Position numbers and translations under genes: made by a program | Assembly (NCBI RefSeq): GCF_000687835.1 | Contig: NZ_JHYB01000006.1 | Coordinates: 33,544-97,543, forward strand | Length of the DNA: 64,000 nt | Direction of reading: 5' to 3' | Source: Haploplasma modicum ATCC 29102 | Lineage (GTDB): Bacteria; Bacillota_I; Bacilli_A; Acholeplasmatales; Acholeplasmataceae | Shown: in pieces, positions 45,664-54,719 of the stretch | How the letters are laid out: every line of letters begins with the position of its first letter | Position numbering within the stretch: the first letter of the stretch is position 1 | The notes under the pieces: model-generated | Databases searched by the model: none | What the model saw: the letters and a program-made list of their open reading frames with translations, nothing else | Told to the model about the DNA's origin: nothing

Positions 45664-46437
45664 TTATTCTTTGTTAAATGGCCATTTTTTAGCCATTTCG
45701 ATGAATTTATCGCTAGATATTGTTTCGGCACGCAAATTTGAGTCAATATTCAAAGAATCTAAGAAATCATTCAATTCTGATTTGTCTAGATTAAATCCAA
45801 AGCTTAAATTATTAGAAATAGTTTTTCTTTTTTGATGAAATGATGCTTTAACTATACTTAAGAATAGTTCTTCTTCTCTATCTTCAAGAGTTTTTTCTTT
45901 TCTAACCATTCTAAAGACTGCACTGTCTACTTTAGGTACTGGATAAAACATTTTTTTGCTAACATTAACAACTCTTTTCACATCCATAAAGTACTGAATA
46001 ATAATTGATAATGCATTATAGTCTTTAGTTCCAGGACTAGCAAGGATTCTATCGCAAACTTCCTTTTGAACCATTAATGTTGCTGACTTAATATTTTTGC
46101 TTTCAATTATTTTAAAGATGATTGGACTAGTAATGTTATACGGTATATTAGCAACAACATGCATTTCGCTATTACCACTTAAATCAACTTTTAAAATATC
46201 TTTAAAGATTACTTTAAAGTTACTGTTTTGTTGTTCGAGATTTCTTAAAAAATCTTCTAATTCAAGATCGACCTCATATGCAACAAGATTTTTTGCTTGT
46301 TCAATTAAAAATGTTGTTAAAGCTCCCATCCCTGGACCTATTTCAATTACATCTTTATCTTTAATTAAAGCACTGTCTACAATTTTTTTTAATAAGTTTT
46401 TATCTCTTAAGAAGTTTTGGCCAAACTTCTTTTTCAT
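45664..46437 (-). CDS. ksgA: 16S rRNA dimethyladenosine transferase (KsgA/RsmA)
   Basis: Dimethylates A1518 and A1519 in 16S rRNA as a late check of 30S assembly, 257 residues. KKKFGQNFLRDKNLL opens it; the SAM loop IEIGPGMGALT is at about 31-41, and catalytic NIPYNIT at 97-103. ATG 46437 has only weak pairing upstream, while the strong GGGTGG site is spaced for an in-frame ATT at 46452; the true start is uncertain by five codons. Its 5' region is divergent from the metal-importer promoter. Confidence 0.96.
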   Translation of the reverse strand: MKKKFGQNFLRDKNLLKKIVDSALIKDKDVIEIGPGMGALTTFLIEQAKNLVAYEVDLELEDFLRNLEQQNSNFKVIFKDILKVDLSGNSEMHVVANIPYNITSPIIFKIIESKNIKSATLMVQKEVCDRILASPGTKDYNALSIIIQYFMDVKRVVNVSKKMFYPVPKVDSAVFRMVRKEKTLEDREEELFLSIVKASFHQKRKTISNNLSFGFNLDKSELNDFLDSLNIDSNLRAETISSDKFIEMAKKWPFNKE

Positions 46438-46501
46438 TTGATGTTCACTAATAGTACCACCCTTTTCTTAACGATATTATTATACTATACTTTTAAAGTA
46501 A

Positions 46502-46530
46502 TTGACTTTCTATTTTTATAGTGTTATACT
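46502..46530 (+). promoter_or_regulatory. Promoter of the metal-importer operon
   Basis: -35 TTGACT (46502-46507), 17-base spacer, -10 TATACT (46525-46530); transcription should begin near 46537. Confidence 0.8.
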
Positions 46531-46540
46531 TAAATTAGTT

Positions 46541-46556
46541 TTAAGGCATACCTTAA
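46541..46556 (+). promoter_or_regulatory. Predicted DtxR/MntR-family operator
   Basis: Perfect palindrome TTAAGG-CATA-CCTTAA placed a few bases downstream of the predicted transcription start and before the ribosome site. The TTAGG...CCTAA-like core resembles DtxR-family boxes. The only regulator of that family in view is the last gene of this operon, which suggests autoregulation. Confidence 0.7.
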
Positions 46557-46571
46557 CATTGGAGGAATTAA

Positions 46572-47525
46572 ATGAAAAGACTACTATACTTATTATTTAT
46601 CTTAACTTCATCATTACTATTATCCTCTTGTGGTAATAAATACTACTATGATTTAGAAAAGATAAACATTACAACGACAACAAATATTATGAAAGATTTG
46701 GCAGATAGAATTGGTGGAGAAAAAGTTAATGTCTATTCTTTAATGGGACCAGGAATTGATCCACACCAATATATCGCAAGACCAAATGATTTTATCGCTC
46801 TTGATAAAGCTGATTTAATAATTGCAAGTGGGCTTCACTTAGAAGGTAAAATAATAGGAGTCATTGAAAGTTTTGAGAATGACGGTAATAAAAATGTATT
46901 AAATATTGGTACTAGTTTAATTAATAGTGATAAAAAAGATTTACTAATAGAAAATGAAAACTTCGGTGGTTTATATGATCCACACTTTTGGTTTGATATT
47001 AATCTCTACATTGAAGCAACAACTATTATCAAAGATAAATTAATTTTATTAGATAGTAATAATAGGGAATACTATCAAAATAATTTTGATAGTTATTTAA
47101 CTGAGTTATTAGAATTAATTAAATATGCCAAAGATAATTTCAGTAAAATAAAAGAAAATAATCGTTATCTAATAACAGCGCATGATGCATTTGAATATTT
47201 GGGAAAAGAATTTGGTTTCACTGTTATGTCGCTACAAGGTTTATCAACAGAGGCTGAAGTTTCACCTTCTGACGTAAAAGAAATAATTGATATAATTTTA
47301 AAATATAAAATTGTTGCAATTTTCCCAGAAACATCAGTACCAATTGAAACTATTACTTCTGTTAAAGAGGCTTTGAATAGAAATAATTATAAAGTTACAA
47401 TTGGTGGTAATTTATACTCTGATTCACTTGGTGGTAATAGTGATGATGATACCTATATTAAGATGTATAAAAAAAATATTGACACAATTGTTGCTTCACT
47501 TGGAGGAGGAAATAATAATGAATGA
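46572..47525 (+). CDS. troA: Metal-binding lipoprotein of a manganese/zinc ABC importer
   Basis: Cluster A-I solute-binding protein, 317 residues, with lipobox LSSC (Cys20), so it is anchored outside the membrane. Ligand landmarks are DPHQY (His65), DPHFWFD (His138), TAHDAF (His204) and LYSDSLGG (Asp284), the His3-Asp set of TroA/ZnuA-type proteins. There is no His-rich loop like that of many zinc ZnuA proteins. It is the first gene of the operon troA-troB-troC-troD-troR, the same order as in Treponema. The metal is probably manganese, judged from the regulator. Confidence 0.93.
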   Translation: MKRLLYLLFILTSSLLLSSCGNKYYYDLEKINITTTTNIMKDLADRIGGEKVNVYSLMGPGIDPHQYIARPNDFIALDKADLIIASGLHLEGKIIGVIESFENDGNKNVLNIGTSLINSDKKDLLIENENFGGLYDPHFWFDINLYIEATTIIKDKLILLDSNNREYYQNNFDSYLTELLELIKYAKDNFSKIKENNRYLITAHDAFEYLGKEFGFTVMSLQGLSTEAEVSPSDVKEIIDIILKYKIVAIFPETSVPIETITSVKEALNRNNYKVTIGGNLYSDSLGGNSDDDTYIKMYKKNIDTIVASLGGGNNNE

Positions 47526-48264
47526 TTATATTAAAGTAGAGGACTTAACTGTAGCATATGACTTAAAACCTGTTTTATGGGATATTGATTTATCTTATCC
47601 AAAGGGTAATTTAATTGCTATAGTAGGCCCAAATGGGGCTGGTAAAAGTACATTAATTAAAGCAATGCTTAATATTCATAAATCCATATCTGGTACTACA
47701 TTGTTTGAAGGAAAAACATATAAAGATTTTTATAAAAATATTGGCTATGTTCCGCAGAGAGGATCAGTAGACTGGGATTTTCCTACTACCGTTTTTGATG
47801 TTGTTTTAATGGGAAGATATGGCTCTATTGGCTGGTTTAAGCGTCCTAGCAAAGACGATAAAAGAAAAGCACTTGATGCATTAGTTAAAGTTGGAATGGA
47901 TAAATATATGCATAGACAAATATCTGAATTATCCGGTGGCCAACAACAGAGAGTCTTTTTAGCAAGAGCGTTAGTTCAGGAAGCATCAATCTATTTTATG
48001 GATGAACCATTTCAAGGTGTTGATATTAAAACTGAAAAAGCGATTATTGAAATATTAAGAGAATTAAAAAATAAGGGATGTACCGTCTTAGTTGTTCATC
48101 ATGATTTAGAAACAGTACCTGAATATTTTGATTGGGTTACATTTTTAAATATGAAAGTTATAGCAAACGGTAAAGTTAGTGATGTTTTTAATTCAAATAC
48201 AATTGAAGAAACATATAAATCTAATAAAATAGCCTTATTAAAGGAAGATGACAATGGTAAATAA
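47518..48264 (+). CDS. troB: Metal ABC importer ATPase
   Basis: ATPase of 248 residues. Walker A GPNGAGKS is at 37-44, signature LSGGQQQR at about 141-148, Walker B FMDEPFQGVD at about 160, and the switch His in VVHHD. An open frame extends back to 47401 inside troA, but ATG 47518 sits right after GGAGGAGG and gives the family N-terminus. It overlaps the troA stop by eight bases. Confidence 0.95.
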   Translation: MNDYIKVEDLTVAYDLKPVLWDIDLSYPKGNLIAIVGPNGAGKSTLIKAMLNIHKSISGTTLFEGKTYKDFYKNIGYVPQRGSVDWDFPTTVFDVVLMGRYGSIGWFKRPSKDDKRKALDALVKVGMDKYMHRQISELSGGQQQRVFLARALVQEASIYFMDEPFQGVDIKTEKAIIEILRELKNKGCTVLVVHHDLETVPEYFDWVTFLNMKVIANGKVSDVFNSNTIEETYKSNKIALLKEDDNGK

Positions 48265-49306
48265 TATCTTATCATACTTTAATGATCCTTATTTTTTAAA
48301 GATTTTTATTGGTACTTTCTTACTTGGTTTTGCTGCAGGAGCAATCGGCATTTTTCCTACACTTAGAAAACAAGCCTTAATTGGTGATGCTTTATCACAT
48401 GCATCACTTCCTGGTGTTGTTATTGCATTTATGATCTTTAATTCTCGTGATATATTAATTCTCTTACTTGGTGCATTAGTATTTTCCTTTATCTCAATTG
48501 GTTTAATTGAGTTAATTAAAAAGTATTCTATTATTAAATACGATGCCTCAATGGCTTTAATTCTATCTGCTTTTTTCGGGTTTGGTAATGTTTTACTTAG
48601 TATGCTTAAGAGTTCAAACCAAGCGGGTTTGAGTAAATTTATTTTTGGTGAGGCTGCAACAATGTTAGAAAAAGATGTTGTAATGATCATTATTTCATCT
48701 GTTGTTTTACTAATTATTTCTATTCTTTTTTGGAACCAAATTAAAGCTTTTATTTTTGATCAAAAGTTTTATCAAAGTCTTGGTTTCAACTCAAACATAA
48801 CAAGATTTTTAATTACATTTTTAACGGTTTTAGTTGTTGTTATATCTATTAGAACAATTGGTGTTATATTAATGTCTGCACTACTTATTGCTCCTGCAAT
48901 CTCTGCTAGACAGTGGAGTAATAAGCTTTCAGTAAACTTTATTTTAGCTGGAATCTTTGGAGCAATATCTGCTGGTATTGGCACATTTATTAGCTTTAAT
49001 GTTAATGGGATTCCAACCGGACCAATCATCGTTATTATTTTAAGTATTTTATTAATCGTATCATTGTTATTTTCACCTAAGAAAGGTATTTTAGTTACTT
49101 TTATCAATAGCAAGAAACAAAAATCATTAATAAAAAAATATCATGACTTAGTTCACTTTTATGAATTTGGTGAAATAGAAGATAATATCGCTTTATCTTT
49201 TTATAGTGAAGGCTTATTAAATATTGATAATAATACTTATTTTATTAGTGATAGAGGTCATACTTTAATTAATAATATTATGCGAGGTAAAAACTTATGG
49301 GATTAA
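48254..49306 (+). CDS. troC: Metal ABC importer permease with C-terminal domain, first
   Basis: ABC-3 family permease of 350 residues with about eight membrane helices; GIFPTLRKQALIGDALSHAS (about 32-51) and TIGVILMSALLIAPAISARQ (about 201-220) are the family landmarks. After the last helix (about 275) a soluble segment of about 65 residues remains (SLIKKYHDLVHFYEFG..., FISDRGHTLINN at the end) that looks like a winged helix, as seen on some TroC-like permeases. ATG 48254 is preferred over ATG 48248, from distance to AAGGA. Confidence 0.92.
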   Translation: MVNNILSYFNDPYFLKIFIGTFLLGFAAGAIGIFPTLRKQALIGDALSHASLPGVVIAFMIFNSRDILILLLGALVFSFISIGLIELIKKYSIIKYDASMALILSAFFGFGNVLLSMLKSSNQAGLSKFIFGEAATMLEKDVVMIIISSVVLLIISILFWNQIKAFIFDQKFYQSLGFNSNITRFLITFLTVLVVVISIRTIGVILMSALLIAPAISARQWSNKLSVNFILAGIFGAISAGIGTFISFNVNGIPTGPIIVIILSILLIVSLLFSPKKGILVTFINSKKQKSLIKKYHDLVHFYEFGEIEDNIALSFYSEGLLNIDNNTYFISDRGHTLINNIMRGKNLWD

Positions 49307-50397
49307 ATATCTTATTAATTGCATTAGTTACTTCTCTTGCATGTTCAATTATTGGTGTCTTTTTGGTTGTTAGAAAAATGTCTATGATGACTGACGCTAT
49401 TAGCCATACTGTATTATTAGGTATAGTACTAACCTTTTTATTAGTTCCTAATCTTGATTCACCACTTTTAATTTTTGGTGCAATCTTGATGGGATTAATT
49501 ACTGTTACTCTAATTGAGTCTTTAGTTAAAACTAAAAAAGTAAATGAAGATGCTGCAACCGGTGTGGTATTTCCCCTTCTATTTAGTATTGCAATTATTA
49601 TCATAACCTTATTTATTAGTGATGTTCATATGGATGTTGATGCTGTTTTACTTGGAAAACTAGAACTTGCTTCAATTGAGAAACTATTTGTTTTTGGTGT
49701 TAATATCGGACCAAAATCACTTTATATTGGCTTATTAGTTTTAGTTATCAACATTTTATTTATTATTATATTTTTCAAAGAATTAAAAATAGTAAGTTTT
49801 GATAGTCCCTTAGCAAAAGTTCTTGGCATATCTCCAATTATTATTCATTACTTATTAATGGTAATAGTTTCGTTTACCGCTGTTACATCCTTTAGTTCGG
49901 TTGGATCTGTTTTAGTTGTTGCTTTAATGATAGGACCAGCTATTACAGCAATGCAATTTACCAAAGACTTAAAGTATACTATTATTTACAGTGCAATTAT
50001 TGCAGCATTTAATACAATTGTTGGATATATTATTGCTATTAACATTAACGTTACAATCTCTGGTGTTATTGCAACTACTACACTAGTTACATTTATTTTA
50101 GTTCTTCTATTTAATCCAATCAGTGGTATACTATTTAAAGTATATAGAAGAGCAAAGCAAAAAAATGAATTTGCGTTTCTCATTTTATTAATTCATATTT
50201 TTAATCATCAAAACAATAATGAAGATGAAATTAGAATAACAAACATTCACAATGAATTAAATTGGAGTGAAAATAAAATTAACTTCTTTATCAAACTAGG
50301 AATTAAGGAAGAATATTTAATAAATAAAAATGACTTAATTTTTTTGACTGAAAAGGGAATAAAGTTTCATAATCAAAAAATTAAGAGTATTACTTAG
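49297..50397 (+). CDS. troD: Metal ABC importer permease with C-terminal domain, second
   Basis: Second ABC-3 permease, 366 residues; SIIGVFLVVRKMSMMTDAIS (about 17-36) and SSVGSVLVVALMIGPAITAM (about 208-227) mark the family. Its tail (about 285-366) is soluble and resembles a DtxR-type winged helix: NIHNELNWSENKINFFIKLG and LIFLTEKGIKFHN. The two permeases presumably form a heterodimer. The start overlaps troC by ten bases. Confidence 0.92.
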   Translation: MGLNILLIALVTSLACSIIGVFLVVRKMSMMTDAISHTVLLGIVLTFLLVPNLDSPLLIFGAILMGLITVTLIESLVKTKKVNEDAATGVVFPLLFSIAIIIITLFISDVHMDVDAVLLGKLELASIEKLFVFGVNIGPKSLYIGLLVLVINILFIIIFFKELKIVSFDSPLAKVLGISPIIIHYLLMVIVSFTAVTSFSSVGSVLVVALMIGPAITAMQFTKDLKYTIIYSAIIAAFNTIVGYIIAININVTISGVIATTTLVTFILVLLFNPISGILFKVYRRAKQKNEFAFLILLIHIFNHQNNNEDEIRITNIHNELNWSENKINFFIKLGIKEEYLINKNDLIFLTEKGIKFHNQKIKSIT

Positions 50398-50405
50398 GAG
50401 GACTT

Positions 50406-51056
50406 ATGATTAATCGTTCAGAAGAAGATTACTTAAAAACTATCTATGATTTAAAGTCATACAAAAATGAATCAATTATTAAATCTCTAGACATTGCAGA
50501 ATCACTTGGATTTACTGATCAAAGTGTTAATGAAATGATCAAAAAACTATCAAAAAAAGGCTATTTAAACTATATTCCTTATAAAGGGGTAGAACTAACT
50601 GATCTAGGCACTAAAGAGGCTATAAGGATGGTTAGAGCTCATCGTATTTGGGAAGTATTCTTAATGAATGAGCTAAAGTATAGCTGGGACCAAGTTCATG
50701 AAGAAGCTGAGTTATTAGAACATACCGCTAATCCTGAATTGATTGAAAAATTATATATTTATTTAGGGAAACCTGAGTACTGTGGACATGGTAATCCAAT
50801 CCCTAATCTAGAAGGTAAAATAGCACAAGCATATACAAAAAGACTAATTGATTTTGAAGTAAGTGAAGTCTTTACTTTAAAAAGAGTTTTAGATAATAAG
50901 GAATTACTTCTCTTTCTATCTAACAATAACATCACATTAAATAGTTCATTTATTGTTAAAAGTAAAGATTTATTTAGTGGCATTATTAAAATAGAAAACA
51001 AAAAAAGCGAAGTTATTATTACTAATAAAATCACTAAAATGTTATTTGGTATTTAA
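50406..51056 (+). CDS. troR: DtxR-family metalloregulator, manganese type
   Basis: Repressor of 216 residues with three domains: a winged helix (about 1-73), a metal-binding dimerisation domain (about 74-140), and an SH3/FeoA-like domain (about 145-216). The ligands fall on the DtxR numbering: His79, Glu83 and His98 for one site, Glu102, Glu105 and His106 for the other. Iron sensors have Cys at 102; Glu there is typical of manganese sensors. It likely binds the palindrome at 46541-46556 and shuts the operon when manganese is plentiful. It follows an AGGAGG site. Confidence 0.93.
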   Translation: MINRSEEDYLKTIYDLKSYKNESIIKSLDIAESLGFTDQSVNEMIKKLSKKGYLNYIPYKGVELTDLGTKEAIRMVRAHRIWEVFLMNELKYSWDQVHEEAELLEHTANPELIEKLYIYLGKPEYCGHGNPIPNLEGKIAQAYTKRLIDFEVSEVFTLKRVLDNKELLLFLSNNNITLNSSFIVKSKDLFSGIIKIENKKSEVIITNKITKMLFGI

Positions 51057-51083
51057 ACAACTATTAATTTAGTTGTTTTTTTT
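51057..51083 (+). terminator. Terminator of the metal-importer operon
   Basis: Stem ACAACTA / TAGTTGT with loop TTAATT (51057-51076), then seven T. It abuts the end of the convergent nucleoside-permease gene. Confidence 0.9.
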
Positions 51084-52032
51084 ATCTTGATGAAATATCG
51101 TAAATCTTTCCAATTGCTTTTGGAGCTCTTGAATTTCTTGAAGTAAATGCCAGTGCAATAAGCGTTACTAGGTATGGAATAATTAAATATATCTCACTAG
51201 GTAAGTTTAATTTATTTAAGAAAGCAATACTTACATAAGCACTTGAGATTGTTCTAAATAATCCAAAGAAGATTGCTGCAAATAATACTCTGAATGGACT
51301 CCAGTTACCAAAGATTAATACCCCGATTGCCAAGAATCCCATTCCAGCAACAGTTGCATCAAATGATCCAGATGTTGTAGCAACAAAGATTACTCCACCC
51401 ATACCAGCTAAAACTCCAGAACTAATTACAGAAAAATATCTAACACGATAAATATTAATACCTTGAGCATCAGCTGCATGTGGATTTTCACCAACAGCTC
51501 TAATTCTTAATCCAAGTTTTGTTTTGTAAACTAAAATCCAAACAGCTAGTAAAATAACTATCCCAATATAAAAACTAATATAAGTTTTTTGGAAGAATAT
51601 TTCACCTAAAAGTGGAATATCACCTAAAATTGGAATCTTGTCAATTCTAAATTCTGGATTGAAGATTACTTGTTGTCCACCTAAAACTGATCTTGCGGTA
51701 AAGATTGCAAATGCTGGTGCAAATAAGTTAATTGCAGTCGCACTAATAGTTTGATCTGCATTCATTTTGATTGATGCAAATGCGTGAACTGTAACTACTA
51801 ATCCACCAACAATTCCACCAACTAAAATTCCAATTAAATAAACTAATTGTGGTGGAACATTTCCACTTGTTTGTAAAATTTTAATAGTCCAAATTCCAAT
51901 AAATCCACCAATTAACATTAACCCTTCTAAAGCAATGTTAGTAACACCGCTTTTTTCAGACATAAGTCCACCAAGAGCAACAATTAATAAAGGTATTATT
52001 GAAACAAATGATAGTTGAAGTATATTAATCAT
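51082..52032 (-). CDS. Nucleoside ABC importer permease NupQ-type
   Basis: Permease of 316 residues with about eight membrane helices (BPD_transp_2 family). ALGGLMSEKSGVTNIALEGL is at the N-terminus and LRIRAVGENPHAADAQGI at about 177-194 is the coupling region. It overlaps the other permease by eight bases. With the lipoprotein and the double ATPase it matches the Bacillus NupNOPQ (YufNOPQ) and TmpC/BmpA systems for nucleosides. Confidence 0.93.
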   Translation of the reverse strand: MINILQLSFVSIIPLLIVALGGLMSEKSGVTNIALEGLMLIGGFIGIWTIKILQTSGNVPPQLVYLIGILVGGIVGGLVVTVHAFASIKMNADQTISATAINLFAPAFAIFTARSVLGGQQVIFNPEFRIDKIPILGDIPLLGEIFFQKTYISFYIGIVILLAVWILVYKTKLGLRIRAVGENPHAADAQGINIYRVRYFSVISSGVLAGMGGVIFVATTSGSFDATVAGMGFLAIGVLIFGNWSPFRVLFAAIFFGLFRTISSAYVSIAFLNKLNLPSEIYLIIPYLVTLIALAFTSRNSRAPKAIGKIYDISSR

Positions 52033-53140
52033 TTTGAACCACCTCTTCTTTATTAGCTTTTCTCTTATCTTTTATATATTTAATGTATAACTGAATACCT
52101 GCTGAGATTGAGGTTGTATAAACAATAATTGAAGTAATAATATCAATAATTTGTGGTGGGAAGTCATTACCTTGCATATAGAATCCACCTTGTCTAATAT
52201 AACTTAAGAAAAATCCACTAAATAATGCCCCAATCGGTTCCGTTTGTCCTAGTAAAGCAACTGTAATACCGTCAAAACCTTGTGGTAATAAATCATAAGT
52301 TGTTCCAATGTTTGAACCAATTACTAAATACTGAATAGCACCTGCTAATCCAGCTAGAGCGCCGGAAATAGCCATTGCTAAGATAATATTTTTCTTAGCA
52401 TTCATCCCTGCATACTTACTTGCATGAGGGTTAAATCCTGATGATTTTAATTCATAACCAATTGTGGTTTTTTTAAATAGATAATAGATTACTACAACCA
52501 TTACAATTGCAATAATTATACCTATATTAGCTTTAGAACCATTGAAAAGGTTTGAAAATTGTGGTAATTGTGCACTTGCTAAAATATCTTTTGATTTAGC
52601 ATAGTTTGGGTTATAAACATTTCTTTTTACTAATAAAACTACTAAGATAGTTGCAATATAGTTAGACATAATACTAGATACTACTTCATTTGTATTAGTA
52701 AATGCTTTAAGTAACCCTGGAATCATTCCCCAGATCATTCCTCCGATAACACCCATTAATAAAGCAACCATCCAGTGGAATGGTGCAGGCATTTTCCAAA
52801 GAACACCAACATGGACTGCTAAATATCCACCAACAATCATTTGACCTGATGCACCAATATTAAATAGTCCTGTTTTAAATGCAACAACTAAAGCAAGACC
52901 AACTAGAATAAGAACAGAAGCATTTAATAAAATATCTCCTAGTCCTTTCATACCATTGCCTAGTCCGCCTGAAAGCATTGTAAAGAGTCCGGGAATTGCT
53001 TCTGCAGGATTAAAGATAAACATTACAACTAATCCAATTATTAAACCAATTGCAATAGATAGCAAACTAGGTTTTAGTTTATCAAATAAGCTTATTGATC
53101 CCTTTAAAAGTTTTTCTTTAAAGTTTGTTTTTTCACTCAT
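52025..53140 (-). CDS. Nucleoside ABC importer permease NupP-type
   Basis: Permease of 371 residues of the same family, with an N-terminal extension; FKTGLFNIGASGQMIVGGYL is at about 88-107, and ELKSSGFNPHASKYAGMN at about 230-247 is the coupling segment. The start lies eight bases inside the ATPase gene. Confidence 0.93.
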   Translation of the reverse strand: MSEKTNFKEKLLKGSISLFDKLKPSLLSIAIGLIIGLVVMFIFNPAEAIPGLFTMLSGGLGNGMKGLGDILLNASVLILVGLALVVAFKTGLFNIGASGQMIVGGYLAVHVGVLWKMPAPFHWMVALLMGVIGGMIWGMIPGLLKAFTNTNEVVSSIMSNYIATILVVLLVKRNVYNPNYAKSKDILASAQLPQFSNLFNGSKANIGIIIAIVMVVVIYYLFKKTTIGYELKSSGFNPHASKYAGMNAKKNIILAMAISGALAGLAGAIQYLVIGSNIGTTYDLLPQGFDGITVALLGQTEPIGALFSGFFLSYIRQGGFYMQGNDFPPQIIDIITSIIVYTTSISAGIQLYIKYIKDKRKANKEEVVQND

Positions 53141-54647
53141 TCAAACTTCCTCCTTTATGCCCAGACATATATAGTCCAAGTTTATTTGCATCTACTTCTT
53201 TTCTTGCTACATCTAGTGTTATTTCACCTTCATATATTACAAGAATTCTATCTGCTAAATTTAAGATTTCATCAAGTTCATAGGATATTAAAAGGACCCC
53301 ATTTCCTTTGTCTCTTTCATTAATAAGCTCTTGGTGAATATTTTCAATCGCACCAACATCAAGACCTCTTGTAGGTTGGAAAACCATTAATAGATTATGC
53401 TCACGTTCAATTTCTCTAGCAATAATAACTTTTTGCTGATTACCACCACTCATACTTCTAGTTTCAGTAACTGCTCCTCGTGCTGATCTAATGTCATATT
53501 TTTCAATTAATCTATCTGCATATTTATATATATCATCATGTTTTAAAAATAAGTTCTTTTGAAATTGTTCTTTATAATAAGATTGTAATATAACATTATT
53601 TGCAATATCAAAATCTAAAACTAAACCATCTCTCTGACGATCTTCAGGGACATATGATAAACCTTGTTCATATCTTTTTCTAATGTTTTTCTTTGTTACA
53701 TCCATATTATTTAAGATAATATTTCCGCTTGTTGCAGGTTCTAATCCTGCAAGTGTATATACTAATTCTGTTTGACCATTACCATCGATACCAGCAATAC
53801 CAACAATCTCACCAGCTCTAACATTAAAACTGATATTATTTAAGAGTTTTTTATATTTTCCTTCTTTAGTTAAGTTAACAACTTCTAAAATTTTTTCTCC
53901 TGGCATAAATTTTTTCTTTTTATAATCAAATTCTAATGGTCTACCAACCATTAATTCTGCCATCTGGACGGTAGTAACATCTTTAACATCAACTGTTGCA
54001 ATATGTTTACCTCTTCTTAGAACAGTACAACGATCAGAAGATATTTTAATTTCATTTAATTTATGGGTTATTAAAACAACCGCTTTGCCTTCTTTAGCAA
54101 AGTTTTTAATAATATCCATTAATTCATCGATTTCTTGTGGTGTTAATACAGCAGTTGGTTCATCAAAAATTAATGTATCACTATCACGATACAACATCTT
54201 AATAATTTCAACTTTTTGTTGCTGTCCAACTGTTAAATCTTTAATTTTAGCATCTAAATCAACTCTAAGGTTATATTGATTCATGATGTTTTCCACTTTA
54301 ATTCGTGCTTGGTCAGTTGTTAAAAACCCATTTTTAGTATCTTCTATCCCTAAAATTATATTTTCTAAAACAGAAAAAACCTCAACTAATTTAAAGTGTT
54401 GGTGAACCATTCCGATACGGTATTTAGTAGCATCATTAGGGTGTCTAATTTCAACAAGTTCACCATCAACATATATTTCTCCCTCATCTTGTCTATAAAG
54501 ACCAAAGAGAATAGACATTAATGTACTTTTACCTGCTCCGTTTTCTCCCAACAAGGCATGAACCTCACCATTTTTAATAGTAAAATTAATATTGTCGTTT
54601 GCTACTAATGGTCCAAATACCTTGGTGATGTTTTTCATTTCTACCAT
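53133..54647 (-). CDS. Nucleoside ABC importer double ATPase NupO-type
   Basis: Two fused ABC domains in 504 residues, RbsA/MglA-like. The first has Walker A GENGAGKS (34-41), a degenerate signature LTVGQQQKVEI (about 139) and DEPTAVL. The second has the modified loop GIDGNGQTE (about 292), signature SMSGGNQQKV (about 404) and a Walker B leading to FQPTRGLD, where the usual Glu is Gln-like (FQPT). This asymmetry is normal in the family. It is preceded by GGAGGG. Confidence 0.93.
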   Translation of the reverse strand: MVEMKNITKVFGPLVANDNINFTIKNGEVHALLGENGAGKSTLMSILFGLYRQDEGEIYVDGELVEIRHPNDATKYRIGMVHQHFKLVEVFSVLENIILGIEDTKNGFLTTDQARIKVENIMNQYNLRVDLDAKIKDLTVGQQQKVEIIKMLYRDSDTLIFDEPTAVLTPQEIDELMDIIKNFAKEGKAVVLITHKLNEIKISSDRCTVLRRGKHIATVDVKDVTTVQMAELMVGRPLEFDYKKKKFMPGEKILEVVNLTKEGKYKKLLNNISFNVRAGEIVGIAGIDGNGQTELVYTLAGLEPATSGNIILNNMDVTKKNIRKRYEQGLSYVPEDRQRDGLVLDFDIANNVILQSYYKEQFQKNLFLKHDDIYKYADRLIEKYDIRSARGAVTETRSMSGGNQQKVIIAREIEREHNLLMVFQPTRGLDVGAIENIHQELINERDKGNGVLLISYELDEILNLADRILVIYEGEITLDVARKEVDANKLGLYMSGHKGGSLNE

Positions 54648-54671
54648 GTAAATCCCTCCATATTTGAATAA

Positions 54672-54692
54672 GGGGAACCTATAAAGTTCCCC
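54672..54692 (-). terminator. Intercistronic stem-loop after the nucleoside-binding protein gene
   Basis: Stem GGGGAAC / GTTCCCC with a 7-base loop (54672-54692). On the minus strand it is followed by TTATTCAAAT, not a clean T-run, so it may act as a partial terminator or an mRNA 3'-end stabiliser that keeps binding-protein levels above those of the membrane subunits. Confidence 0.6.
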
Positions 54693-54719
54693 TAATTTTT
54701 AATTACTTAGTTTAATAGA

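Noticed and set aside
46450..46466. GGGTGGTAC upstream of ksgA resembles the core of a T-box.
   Set aside because: No antiterminator partner, terminator or Stem I surrounds it; it is better explained as a ribosome-binding site.
47401..47517. Upstream extension of the metal-importer ATPase frame.
   Set aside because: It lies within troA in another frame and has no ribosome site; ATG 47518 directly follows GGAGGAGG.
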